Of a stretch of DNA of 64,000 bases, positions 37,051 through 48,042 are shown in pieces. Below the pieces are notes generated by a model. The model was not told the origin of the DNA and made no database searches. It worked only from the letters and a program-made list of their open reading frames with translations. Within the stretch, counting starts at the first letter, position 1, and each line of letters begins with the position of its first letter. The stretch is from Sanguinoderma infundibulare. Taxonomy: Eukaryota; Basidiomycota; Agaricomycetes; Polyporales; Polyporaceae. The stretch spans positions 992,001 to 1,056,000 of the forward strand of contig JAVLRN010000004.1 of NCBI GenBank assembly GCA_032821775.1, in the 5' to 3' direction. The translations under genes and the position numbers were made by a program.

Positions 37051-37065
37051 CGATGCCGAGCCCTA
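37051..37065. repeat. Right terminal inverted repeat
   Basis: CGATGCCGAGCCCTA, the inverted partner of 32716-32730. Confidence 0.85.
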
Positions 37066-37073
37066 CCAGTGCC
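37066..37073. repeat. Target site duplication, right (CCAGTGCC)
   Basis: Identical to 32708-32715. Confidence 0.85.
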
Positions 37074-37137
37074 ATGTGAAACTAGTCAAAGAGACCTCCC
37101 ACCTTGTTCGCTCTCCCTGTAGCCCAAAAATAGTCTG

Positions 37138-37320
37138 TCCAGAATTGCTTCCTCCGACACTGTCCGCACAACCATTAGTGCGACCATCCGCACGACCGTT
37201 AGCACGACCATCTGTTAGCACGGCCATCCGCACGCCCGAAAAATAGCCTGTCCAGAATTAGTTCCTTGCGTGGGTCCACAACACTGTCCGCACGACCGTT
37301 AGCCCGAGCTTGCGATGTTG
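37138..37320. repeat. Short degenerate repeats of the CGCACGACCGTTAG type
   Basis: Units such as GCGACCATCCGCACGACC and TTAGCACGACC recur here. They resemble the 12 bp units at 41020-41260 and may be a 3' continuation of the same repeat-rich gene or a dispersed copy. Confidence 0.45.
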
Positions 37321-37523
37321 ATATAGCTGTTGTTATTGCGGCGAATTTTCCGATGATGGATGACACACATTTATTGAGGGTTATTTCTCTGAACAACGAA
37401 AGCTACAATTAATCAGTTTCAAAAGAGTTTGCATCATTCAGTGCTACAGCAAGACATGAAACATTCACATGACAATTGACCAAAGTATCACCACATTTGG
37501 AGACACAAATAACGACATGAATA

Positions 37524-40500
37524 CTACGTCTCAGGTACAGATGGATGGCTAGCAGCGGGTGGTAGTTGCATATATGGATGGATGGGTGTCGAGGGTGGCA
37601 TGGGCGGTGGTGGCAGAGGTTGGCCGAGTTGTGTTCCTGCCAGGGGCTGCACGTGGGCCTGGATAGGCGTTGTGGGATAATATATTAATGGTACGCTCGA
37701 GCCTGCTGTGATATTGTGAGGCATGTAGGGAGGAGCGTTCGGAGTGTGCTGTATGATAGGAGGACCATACATGTATGCTCCTGTGAACCGGCAGTGAGGG
37801 ACACCATTCCACAGGTGATGGGTTCCATCCTGGTGTCCGCCATTGAGTGCAGGGTGGTTGTGTGCTGGGGGAGCTGTGACTTGCAGACCGTAGCCTCCTT
37901 CCTGAAAGGCAGGGTTAATGGAAGGCCTAGGCATGCCTGGCTCTTGCACCATAGCGCTCAAGCCCAAGTGATCATCCGCGTGACCATTCCTGCAATCGTC
38001 CCCACGACCATCCCTGCGATTGTCCCCGCGATTGTCCCCGCGACTGTCCCCGCAACCATCCGCACGATCGTTCATGCTATAGTCCGTGCAGTAGTCTGCG
38101 GGGTAGTCTGCATGGTAGTTCAGGTGGCCCGTAGATGCATCCTTGGAACGTGGTCCTCCAGTGGTATTCTGACCAAGTAGTGGTGTTGGGTGTTGGGGCT
38201 CAAGGGTGTGGGGCCGCTTGTTAGGTCAGTTGACACCAGGATTGCCAGGGTGCTCCTTCAACATCTCCTTCGATGACGAAGCTCCAGTTGATCCCAAGGA
38301 CGTCTCCAAAAGTTGGATTTTTCTTTTGAAAACGGGCTTCAGCTTCGGACTGCCAGATGGCACAGCCTGGTTGTTCCAAGATTGGGGCTGTGGGGTTGGT
38401 TCATTGTCCGAGATCTCCATGTACTCCTGGCGTGGTCTTGACTTCACCATAATGGGTGAAGTCCGGATGGGAACAGTCAACGGACGGAACAAGGTGTCCT
38501 GTTGCTTCTTCTGCTGGTGAGCCCGACTGTCCGAATGGGAAACATCCGAGTCAGAGGAGTAATCATCCGACGAGTTTTCGGTCTCAGATGTGTTAGCAGT
38601 TACGTTCCTCTTTCTCCTGGCCTTCTCCTTCTCCTTCCCCTTCCCCTTCCCCTTCCCCTTCCCCTTCCCCTTCTCCCTCTCCTTCTCCCTCTCCCTCTCC
38701 TTCTCCTTCCCCTTATCCCTCTTCCCTAAGGTAGTGTGCGCACCATCAAGACATTGGGCGCTGCTGCTGTCATTGCCACCATCAGAATGGTCTTGGTCTT
38801 CGTCCGAGTCATAGCCGGCAGGCCGTCATTTACATGCCGGACCCAAGCGGTCCACACGACCATCGATGAACAGGCGACGACCACATAAGTGCGAAGAGGT
38901 GTGCTCTGGTGGCGCGCCCAAAACAACAGCCTCAATCCCGTCATCCATCCCTACAACGCAAAGTGCACTGTGTTAGTGAAATGCCTGTAAAGGTTCAAGG
39001 AAATGCTCGCCTTCCACGATGGTGTCATCGAGCCGCTCAAAGCCTAGGGGATGCTCCGTGTCTAAAATCCCATGGACAAGGAAATTCAAGTCATTGCACA
39101 GGAGGTTGTGAATGCTCCTCGCAATCCGTCGGTTCGATTTATTGCCTTTAGGTGTGGCGATCGGTGGTAAAGGCACAGCTTCCGGCCAGTTGCGCCAGTG
39201 GACCTTCCTGCTCACAAATGTGGGCCCAGCTGACTTCCAGGGGAGCTTCTTGAACTTGTCACCTGGAATTCCCAAACCATCTGGAACGCGCAATGATGGT
39301 TAGCTACAAGACACGTTTGAACATCCTAGGAATATCACACATACTCAGCTCCTTGAGGAGGTGTTCGGAACACCATGAAGCTAGTTCCTTCTGATCAAAT
39401 GCCAGAAGTGTCTTGAGACTCAGAAGATCCTGCTCTTTGGTCGTTTGCGTCACTTTGGAAGAACCGGCAGCCCGCGCCTCGACCCGCTTGCTAGCGTATC
39501 CACACGTGAAGTCATCGGCTATCTGGATTGCATGTAAACCCTCAGTGCAACTCGCGTCGAAGGCCTTCTCGACGCAATCCAAGGAGCCATTATGACTATG
39601 TAACACGTTGGTTAGGACTTGAAAAGAATGTAGGGGGATGGGGTGATGGATAGACTTACTAAATGTGTGCCTTAAGATGCGAGAGGACGCCGTCTCGATC
39701 TGTGCGACACTGCATCTCGAAGAACTGCAAAAGATGAGTTGATCAGACAAATCGCAAATGATTAGCTTTGATTACTTATGCCAGTCGCATCCTTCGTCTC
39801 ATGCATGGTGGCAAGCCCACCGTCGGAATTGGGATTATTGCCAACAAGGGCGACTATGCCACTAAAGCCATACATGGACTCGTACGTATTCAGCTGTACA
39901 GCCACTATGCATGAGAAGCCATATACATGCTATCACCACCACGACTTATGAGTTCTGACAGCTTGCCCGCGGCTTTCCTGAACGAGCTTTTACATTTGCC
40001 AGCCGTCTGGCTGCCTTGGACCATTTGCAACCTTTGATGGTTCTCCAACAACGTCTTGGCATCTTCTTCACCATACACTTCCAGAAACACTTCGTAGCAT
40101 CTCCGATGAAGGTGAACATCGATGACATTATCTGAGGTTTTGTCAATTAACGCGATGTCTCTTTCACATACTGTATTGCGGGAACTTACGCAGTTCAGCT
40201 ATGAAAGAATGCCATAATTGAGAAAGTGCCCTGTGATACAACATACAGGAATACTTACAATTTTGGAGACGCGCTAGTTCTTCCTTTTGATGGTCCTTGA
40301 AGTAGGCGCCATACAGGTTCCATAGATTCAACTTGACGTGAGTATGCTGAGTGGTCAAGTTCCAGAGGTCGAGAACTTGGGATACATGCAAGCCGGTCTT
40401 CAACACCACATCCTTTGCAAGGTTATGAACTGTGCTAAATGCTTGATTGACGGTGGCAATGTTTGCATCCAATATGCGGCTAACAGCCTTCTGGTCATTG

Positions 40501-41300
40501 TCCTGTCCGTCATTTGAATCAAGGTCCCATAACTGCGTAGACTCTGAGAACCTCTGCTTGGAGGCATTGCTACGACTGTCAGTGCGACCGTCAGCGTGAT
40601 CGTCGGCACAGCCTTCAGCGCGGCCATCGATGCGACCATCGGTGAGACCGGCAGCGCCCCCTTCAGTGCGGCCATCAACGCAACCATCAGCGCGACCGGC
40701 AGCGCCCCCTTCAGCACGACTGGCAGCGCCCCCTTCAGCGCGACCGGCAGTGCCCCCTTCAGTGCAACTGGCAGCGCCCCCTTCAGCGCGACCATCGGCG
40801 CCCCCTTCAGTGCGGCCATTGACGCCCCCTTCAGCACGGCCATCGACGCAACCGGCAGCGCCCCCTTCAGCACACCTGCTCTTATGACCTAAGGATGTAC
40901 AGGCTTGTTAGCCATGGATTGCCTGCTAAGGCTATGCGCCAAATGAACCTTCACTCCAACCTTCCACTGGAAACTGGAACTCCAAGAAACCCTCTGGTCT
41001 ATCATTTAAGCTACCGTCCGCACTACTGTCCACACTACCGTTCATGCCACCATCTGCGCGACCATTCGTGCTGCCATCTGTGCGACCATTCGTGCTACCA
41101 TCCATGCTATCATTCGCACTACCATCCACGCTACCATTCGCGCTACCATCCGTGCTACCGTTCGCGCTACTGTTCGCACTGCCGTTTGTGCTGCCATTTG
41201 CGCGACCATTTGCACAACCGTTTGCGCAACAGTTTTCGCGATCATTTGTATGACAGTCTGTGAGGCTGATATCTGGACCTAGGTATGTACAGGTTGGTTA
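37524..41300 (-). CDS. Unrecognised repeat-rich multi-exon gene (approximate span)
   Basis: A chain of minus-strand frames with coding character, not joined into a full model. Parts in order: a tract of four-residue units such as NGSTDGSANGSVDGS (about 41260-41000); an octapeptide tract of type GRAEGGAA (40880-40612); then QRFSESTQLWDLDSND and LHVSQVLDLWNLTTQHTHVK (40560-40260); LEVYGEEDAKTLLENHQRLQ (about 40070); SLDCVEKAFDASCTEG (about 39590); VHWRNWPEAVPLPPIATPKG (about 39190); a Lys/Glu/Gly tract from polypyrimidine DNA (38714-38590); and a proline-rich end finishing PPAASHPSVPET at 37524. No known domain is recognised. Short introns with GT-AG ends separate several parts. It lies co-oriented with two other unknown genes between two mobile elements, so it may be mobile-element cargo or a host gene. 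Confidence 0.4.
37975..38070. repeat. Short repeats (CCCGCGATTGT type) inside the repeat-rich gene
   Basis: Units such as GCGATTGTCCCC are repeated; in the minus frame they give Asp/Asn/Gly/Arg repeats (GDNRGDNRRDGRGDD). Confidence 0.55.
38590..38714. repeat. CCTTCC/CTTCTC polypyrimidine tract
   Basis: About 100 bp of CCTTCC and CTCCTT units on the plus strand. In one minus frame this reads as Gly-Lys and Gly-Glu repeats, and it belongs to the open region of the repeat-rich gene. Confidence 0.7.
40612..40880. repeat. 24 bp tandem repeat encoding an octapeptide
   Basis: Units close to GCGACCGGCAGCGCCCCC followed by TTCA recur about ten times with a 24 bp period. In the minus frame that continues into QRFSESTQLW each unit encodes an octapeptide of type GRAEGGAA. 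Because the period is a multiple of three, all six frames tend to stay open, so open frames here are weak evidence alone. Confidence 0.75.
41020..41260. repeat. 12 bp tandem repeat encoding a tetrapeptide
   Basis: Units close to GCTACCATTCGC recur about eighteen times. In the minus frame they read as tetrapeptides such as NGSA, DGST and NGRA. The period is again a multiple of three. Confidence 0.75.
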
Positions 41301-41579
41301 GCCAAAAATCTCCTATGAATGCCACTAACAATACGAACCTTCAGTAAGACTCTCTATCTGAACACCCGAGACACCCTTCACCTTGCTCTCCACACTGCCA
41401 TGAGTGCGACCATCCTCGCTGACACCTGCTGCATCATCCATGCATCTTCAAGTGTGATCGCCCAAGTAAGTCAAACCACCATTACAAGAGAAGTTCAAAC
41501 AACTTACCCATCACCACAGAGATGGGACAATTCAGCAGGCAGCCACGCCAACGGTGGAAGTGTAACGTCCCGGCTAATG

Positions 41580-42480
41580 CCCATGTGACATATGCTTTCA
41601 GTAGATCCAACTAGTCACGGAGGACTAGGGTAGTCCACCCGAACTAGTTCATCCTCGGTAGGCCGCCGCTCACCTTCACTCGGGTCGCTCTAACTAGTTT
41701 GCGCTAACTAGTTCATCCGAACTAGATGTTGCGCTGATGCGTCGTAACTAGATGGTTATGAATTAATGGGCAGTAACTAGATGGGGAGTAACTAGATCAC
41801 GGGGATAATGGAATAACAGAGGGATAACGGAGGTGTAATGACGGTGCGGTAACGGGGGCGGGATAACGGGGCCAAGTTGATGTAACTACATGGGTATGAA
41901 CTAGTTGGCAGTAACTAGATGGGAATGACTAGACAATCGGATAACGGAGGTGTGGAGCACAGTGGGGGGTTGCCCACTGTGGGGGTGCAACTAGACGCAG
42001 CAGTCACACATACTCACCTGGCTAGAGAGGTAGAGAGGCTGTAGAGGCGAGTGAGGAGAAGAGTAGAAGAACTGTTGATATTAGGGCCAATGGGGGCCAT
42101 ATATATACTACAGAGCGTACTGCATTACTAAGGCTATACAGTACAAGACATGCCATACCGGGATACAAGGTATGGCATCACATGAGATGATCATGTGGGG
42201 CGGCTATACAGCGCCTGTGCAATGGATGTAATATCAGGCTGTGCCGATATCCAGATATGCAGCTATTCCGTGCAACGCTATGCTCGGCTATGCGCATTCA
42301 ACAGGAGGGAGAACGGATGTGAATTAATGGTGGGATAGCGCGGGCAGGGTAACAGAGATGGGATAACGGGGATGGGACTGATAATGGTCGGATAATGGAG
42401 TCGGGACTCGGGCTGAGGGGGATAACAGAGGCGGCACTCTGGTGGAGCGGTGGGACTCGTGCCATGCGCAGTAACTAGTT
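41580..42480. repeat. Clusters of AACTAGT/TAACTAGATGG and GGGATAACGG words
   Basis: About 900 bp with many copies of AACTAGT, GTAACTAGATGG and GATAACGGGG, not strictly periodic. A TATATATA stretch lies near 42100. No gene is supported. It lies between the repeat-rich gene and another unknown gene on the same strand and may be an upstream regulatory or element-end region. Confidence 0.6.
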
Positions 42481-42649
42481 AAACCTGTAACTAGTCAGCA
42501 GGAAATGCACGAGACTCGTTTCTGAACCACACGTGCTTACCCCGCCACTCAGGGCCAAATCGGTGCACCAACCATGAAATCTGTCAAGGGAACATGTCAG
42601 CATTGTCGCCTTCGGAACACCGTGGAGATCAGAACCGGGAGAATGAGCT

Positions 42650-43943
42650 GTTCCAGGTCACCAGGGCATGCCACAACATGACGATGATAACGACTTCATG
42701 TCCGATGATGCCGGTGTGAGGAGCATCTCGACGGTTGGTCCTCATGAGCTTGAATGGGTCGACGAGGAAGATGAGGAGCAGATCCACAAGTTGACACTCA
42801 CCGGTATTAAGCTCTATATCTGGTAAGTCGGTGAGGCCAAAGCGCACCCAAACGATGGTCCCGCCGCTCGCGAGGTTGATGTTGCTGAATTTCAGATCCT
42901 TGACATACTGAAGGGTCCAACCAGCAGAGTTGGAGGTGTAGTAAGCGATTGCATCATAAAAGGTGAGGTCGAACGCCTCCAAAAACTTGTCATGCAGCCG
43001 CGTGAAGGGCGTATGCTCGAGCTTGTAGTCAATAGGTTCCTTGCCGTTCTGGGAAAACACGGTGAACTGGAGTTGGAAATAAATAGTGTGCAGTGTAAAC
43101 AAACCTCAACATAGGCAATGGTGTTCCAGAATCGAATGGTGATGAAGCCTTCCTCATCCGGAGTTGTCTCATTGGCTGTGACAGAGGCCCCGCAGGGCGC
43201 ATCTTGGCTTGAAGATGCAATGGGAGGGGATATGGCACGTTCGCCCACAGGCTCATCTATTCGAGAGTAGTAGTCAGTATGGATGGTTGCCAGGGTTCAG
43301 CATGTATGCAGCCACTCACTGTCGTCACCCGACTTATCGTCCGAGTTGTCAGAGAGCTCCTGGCCGTCCTCAAGATATTCCTGGACATCCACACCCAGTG
43401 TAGGTTCACTGCGTGACTCAAGGATCTGCCTGGCAATGATGAAGGAGCTTGCCTCTTCTGGGGACAGATACCCCAGACGCTTGGGTGGCGGAGGTGGCAT
43501 GGCTGGTAAACCAGGGCCAGGGGGACGTTGTGAGTTCAGAAAAGCAAGGACATGGGGGGGGAGTCGGCGACTGAGGTATTGGGTAACATTGTAGAACCGA
43601 CATTTGGGCTCGAGACACTGAATGTGATCTGGTTATGAATCTGGTCAGAGATTCGATGAGGAGGGTAACATACCCTGGTAAACCCCCTCCCATCCTCCTC
43701 TGTGCCTTGCTGATACTGATAGAGTGGCTTGATCTGTCTGGGGTGCGTGCACCGATGGTGGACTATTGGCTGTGCATCTGCAAGCTCTATCGTGAGTTCC
43801 TTGAAGTCTTTCCAGAGCACTTTTTTCGTGAGGGTGGTGTGCTTCTTGGGAGAGGAAGAGGGGGAGGCATGAGGAGTGGTGACGGATTTGCTCGTGGTCG
43901 AGTGAGTCTTTGGTGGGGTCATCTGGGGCGTAGAGCGAGTCAT
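42650..43943 (-). CDS. Unrecognised multi-exon gene
   Basis: Minus-strand model that joins in phase: exon 1 43943-43674 (MTRSTPQMTPPKTHSTTS, later LWKDFKELTIELADAQPIVH), exon 2 43617-43320 (CLEPKCRFYNVTQYLSRRLP and LGYLSPEEASSFIIARQILE), exon 3 from about 43262 (SSQDAPCGASVTANETTPDE and FITIRFWNTIAYVE), and exon 4 from about 43060 (VFSQNGKEPIDYKLEHTPF and LQYVKDLKFSNINLASGG), followed by at least one more exon below 42810. The middle is rich in acidic residues and prolines. No known domain is recognised. No stop interrupts the exons. The 3' end at 42650 is approximate. It is co-oriented with its two unknown neighbours. Confidence 0.5.
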
Positions 43944-44590
43944 GATCGAGAGGGTGTGGACCATTCGGCATCCAAAGAGTTGCCTTTTGGTTTGCTCCGA
44001 GCTATTGTCTTGAGTCCAACAGCAGATGCCTTGGATACGACGCACCTTGAAAGCACATCGGTCTGCGCGCATTGACAACTGAAAGCGCATCGGGGGTTTC
44101 AGAGCAAAGCAACAATAAGAGAAATAATGACACGCACCCGAGCATTGAAACAAAGCCACACTTGTACAGCCTGTCAGGCTAATAGACAGAGGTCCAGATG
44201 GCCTGTCCAGTACGTCACAATGTCGCAGTGTCCAGGGGTGAATCAGGGCGGGGACGAGGATGCGGTCATCGAAGACATGCACACCTCCGGAACATGGCAT
44301 TCACCGTGGACATCCTCTGTGACGATGATGAGGGGGCGACAAGACTGAGCAGCGATCTCGAGCGAAGGAAGAATGTCGGAAACTTCTCGGACAGGAGGAT
44401 CAGGGGCTTCTCGTACTCACCTCTCTGCCGCTTGACGTCTGTGATGAAGTAGGGAGAGATGAACTCGCAGTCTTCGCTCCTGGTTGCAGAACATAGCCAC
44501 ACATTACATTCTCGTAAATAGCTCATTGTAACATTAATCTAGTACCATTTCTTACAGGTAACCTTTCACTTCTTCGGAGGCTGCTGTGAT
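43944..44590. other. Intergenic, no gene recognised
   Basis: Short frames on both strands without family resemblance; presumably the upstream region of the gene at 42650-43943. Confidence 0.35.
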
Positions 44591-46681
44591 CTAAGGGTGC
44601 GGAGAATCAGTACAGGTGAGCCTTGCACAGAAATGTCCAATGTACCCTTCATTGTCCATTTCCAAAGGTTGCTTGTGGCTTGTGATCGCGGCACTTGGCT
44701 TGGCGTTGAGCGCGGAATTTGCAGCCCTGGCAGTCGTGGGTCCTGCAGCAGCCTCCACGGGATACAGAGAGTTGGGGTGTCGTTCTCGCGTCCCACGTTG
44801 GACAGCCTGTTCAGGCTTAGCCACAGGAGACGAGTCCTCTTGTTGGACTATGGGAGGATCAGGCGTGACGGTGGGCACGAGTTCAGATGGGCTTGTAATG
44901 TTGGGGCTAGGCAATGCGGAGGTCGAGCAAATGGGAGCGGGAGAGTGTGGTGCGATGGCGGGAGCAAGGGATTGGTCATGCGCGCCAGACGGGATGGCAG
45001 GCGTGGCATCCAGTTCGGATATGCGTGCAATGTCCACGCTGGGTGAGGCGGATGGTGAGCGAGCATGAGATAAGGGAGCGGGAGAGTGTGATATGATGGG
45101 GGGAGTGGATGCATCTGTGGTGGCAGGAGGAAGTTCGGATGCGTTCGTGGTGTCTGTGGTAGGTGCAGCGGACAGCGAGGGTGAGGGAGGTTGCAGCGGC
45201 GGGGTCTGGGTGCCAGGCGCGATGGCAGGCATGGCTATGGGTGCGTCCATGGCAGCAGGATCCAGTTCGGAATTGTGCAGAATATCTGTGCTGGGTGAGG
45301 AGGACAGTGAGCGAGCATGAGACGAGGGAGCGGGAGTGGTTGCCTGTGCGGTCACAGGAGCAAGTTCAGATTCATTTGTGGTGTCTGTGGTAGGCGCAGC
45401 AGATGGTGAGGGCGAGGGAGGTTGCAGCGGCGGGGTCGGGGCGGGCGTAAGATTGCCATCGCCGGAAACCGGGGGCGACAGCACTTTGGTCGCTTTGACG
45501 AGCCAGTTGTTAAAAGAAGAATTGAAACCCGGCAGAGCCTTGAAAACAGGTATCAAATCCCATTCCTCGTGCTGCGTGCTTGAGAGCCTGGAGATAGTCA
45601 CATTACTTAGTCGCTGAGTCAAAGGAAAAGTATCAAGGGGCTCACATCCATCTGCACAGCTGGCCGTCTTCATTTGGGCCCCCATACATGACAGCCATCG
45701 CCATCCCCGTTTGAGCTGATAGGCGGCAAAGCATCTCAGTCAGAGTGTGCTTCAAATCAGCCAGCAATCTGAAGATAGAAGTGAGATAAATGGGAAGGCC
45801 ACATAGAACGTGCATGCTACTCACCTCCGACGGATTTGGTGGGGATCAGCCGCAGCTTCTGCCTCAGCGGAGGCACGCTCAGCCTCACGCTCAGCCGCCG
45901 CATCAGCTTTAGACCCTGCTGACTGTTCTTCGTAGATCTTGAAGTCACCCTTGAGCTTCGCCTTGTCGATGCGAGCCATATAGGCTGCATTCACTGCATT
46001 CTGGATGTCCACGTGGTCCTTGATGCCTTGCGCTGTCATCGCCGCACGCACGCTCTCTCAGATGTGTGGGTGAGCCTTGACAAAGAGATCCCGAGCACTC
46101 TTGGCACGCGAACATCCCTCAAGGACAGGCGCAGCGAGCAGCTTATTGGGGGTGGCTATTAGCAGGTTGGCGGCAGGTGGAGGAGATGGTGGTGGTGGGG
46201 GTGGTTCGGATGGTGTGGGTTCTGAGTGCGAATGTCTGACAATCGTCTTCCAGTTGTTCATAATCCACTTTTTGGCCTGCTGTATAGAAAGTTAGTGTTC
46301 GAGCGAGCGAGGTACGAACGTGTTGCGCACCTGTATTCGGTTTCCAGTTCGCTTGAGGGCCTCGGCCTTAGTCTCCATGTGATTCTCGTCTTTGAGGAGC
46401 ACCGGGATCTTGCGGTCCCAGTGCTCATCGAAAGCTTCTGCGACGACCTCTGCATAAGCAGCCCGAGACTTGTATTTGGGGTTCAGCCCAACGTGTTTGT
46501 GCAAATTGCACCTGGCTCATTCAACGAGCCAGGCCTCCTGATCGATGTCGCGGGAGGAGTCGACGATGAGCCACCGTGGACCTGGCCGGCCACCGCCCAT
46601 CTGCACCGCAGGACGTTTGGGGCAGGCCAGTGCATCAATGATTGGCTTGGTCATTGTGAGAATCGAGTGTTCAAGGGGCAT
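44591..46681 (-). pseudogene. Unrecognised four-exon gene with two in-frame TGA codons
   Basis: Exons 46681-46331, 46279-45825, 45768-45646 and 45587-44591 join with consistent phases into 642 codons, so the splice model is strong. The frame is interrupted by TGA at 46519-46517 and at 46060-46058, each open on both sides. Readable parts include SRAAYAEVVAEAFDEHWDRK, a proline-rich piece (PTPSEPPPPPPSPPP), an Ala/Glu-rich likely coiled coil (ADAAAEREAERASAEAEAAA), AQTGMAMAVMYGGPNEDGQL, FNSSFNNWLVKATKVL, and a long low-complexity Ser/Pro/Thr tail. No known domain. Both stops could be CGA codons changed by C-to-T. Stop-codon readthrough seems unlikely but is not excluded. Confidence 0.6.
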
Positions 46682-46950
46682 GAGTAGGAGATGCGATGAG
46701 GGGGAAAACGATGGATAGCTCACATGGAGACGAGCCACATATAAAAGGTGGTGTGGTACCTGGGGGCCACAAATCAAGTCAAAGAGAAGAAACACATTGC
46801 TTACCGTTGTCTGTTCCACCTAGCAGGCAAAGCGAATGTCAGGGTGAACAGAAAAGCATTGAAACAAAAAACGATGTACAAATCAAAAGGATCATGCCCG
46901 CATGCGAGGTTGCAGTTCATGCAGGCATGCAAGGGCCGGGCATTGTGTCA

Positions 46951-48042
46951 TGAGATACGCACAAACTACCTAATAGAAAGTACTACTAGATAAAGTGTGT
47001 CTGAAGTAATCGGACCAGGCTTTAGGTCAGATATTCCTCCAGGTGTTCGTGATAGTGATCAGAGGTATGGGGGATGATAAGTAAGGGTGAGGTATAGAAG
47101 GGGATAATAGAGAGCAAGCCTGTCAGAGGCTTTCTAACTCTCAGAGGGGGAAGGCTATTGTGCACAGTTGCACCAGGAGCACCTATCAGAGGTGGGACAC
47201 AGTTCTGGGGGGAAACTGGATTGTCCTTCTTGGGGGACCCAGCTGAGGTCCTTATATACTAGTAGCTACCTAGAACCAAATACAAATAAACAGGCTATTG
47301 TGCTATTGTGCTAAGTCTGGACAATAGGCTATGGACACAATACTGTATCTAAAAATAGCACAATACTGTTAAAGTGCTCATTGTCCTTGGACAATGAGTA
47401 TATACAGGCTGTGAGAAATAATCCTATGGACAATAAAGGAATAAACAATAGTCCACCAATCAGCATGGGAATAACATATCCATACCATGAAATATGCACA
47501 ATCATAGTGCTATATACCTGAGAATATTCTCAAGTACAATAGGCTAGGATAAAAGTTATCCTCAAACAATTAAGTATGAGGAATAATAGGTCAAAGTTTG
47601 TAGTGTGGGAATGTTCAAAGGATAAAAGGACAGAGTATAATAGTCATTCCCAAATAACAATAAAGTCCCATCATACAAAAAGAAAAACCTGCGCTGACTG
47701 AGCATGTGCACAGTAATATGTATCAGTCATCATGCTTGAACCTTAGTCAGCCCTTTTCAGGTCATGTGCCAAGAACCAAATCATCTGTGCACCATAGCAA
47801 ACGAATAGAGAGTACATGTAGAGTCCATGCTAGATTGTGTTGCGCCTGGCACGCATCCTGCGCCTTGAGCTCTCGCCTTTCTCGCCAGGTCCTTCCTGGA
47901 CTGACTCCCTGTCCTCCCTTCGCCCCGGCAGCTCTCTGAACCTAAAGATAGGCTCTTCAGAGCCAAGGCAGTTCCGGTGCTGAACCGGCTCTCCTGCCAG
48001 CCTGTACCTGTCCAACAGATCAGTCATACACCGCGTATGACA
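46951..48042 (-). repeat. 3' LTR of the full-length retrotransposon
   Basis: 1092 bp, nearly identical to 53358-54449. Short inverted ends TG...CA with TACGC/GCGTA complementarity. Confidence 0.93.

Larger units (their letters stand above)
32716..37065 (-). mobile_element. DNA transposon, 4350 bp, with TIRs and an 8 bp target duplication
   Basis: Left end TAGGGCTCGGCACCG (32716) and right end CGATGCCGAGCCCTA (37065) are inverted copies with 12 identical terminal bases. The flanks CCAGTGCC at 32708-32715 and 37066-37073 are identical, giving an exact 8 bp target duplication. The TIR start TAGGG fits the YARNG rule of hAT elements, which also make 8 bp duplications. Subterminal DNA at both ends is rich in GACGGCCGT and AACGG words. 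The only substantial gene is a minus-strand DDE transposase of IS630/mariner-like motif pattern, which normally goes with TA duplications, so the superfamily is unclear. Confidence 0.85.

Noticed and set aside
40600..41260. Long open frames on the plus strand and in other minus frames (for example Met-Val-Ala and Leu-Lys-Gly-Ala repeat proteins)
   Set aside because: The 24 and 12 bp periods keep every frame open; only the minus frame that continues into non-repetitive coding was kept.
44597..45617. Plus-strand frames with Gly/Val/Ala-rich sequence
   Set aside because: They are antisense shadows of the Ser/Pro/Thr-rich tail of the minus-strand gene and have no family resemblance.
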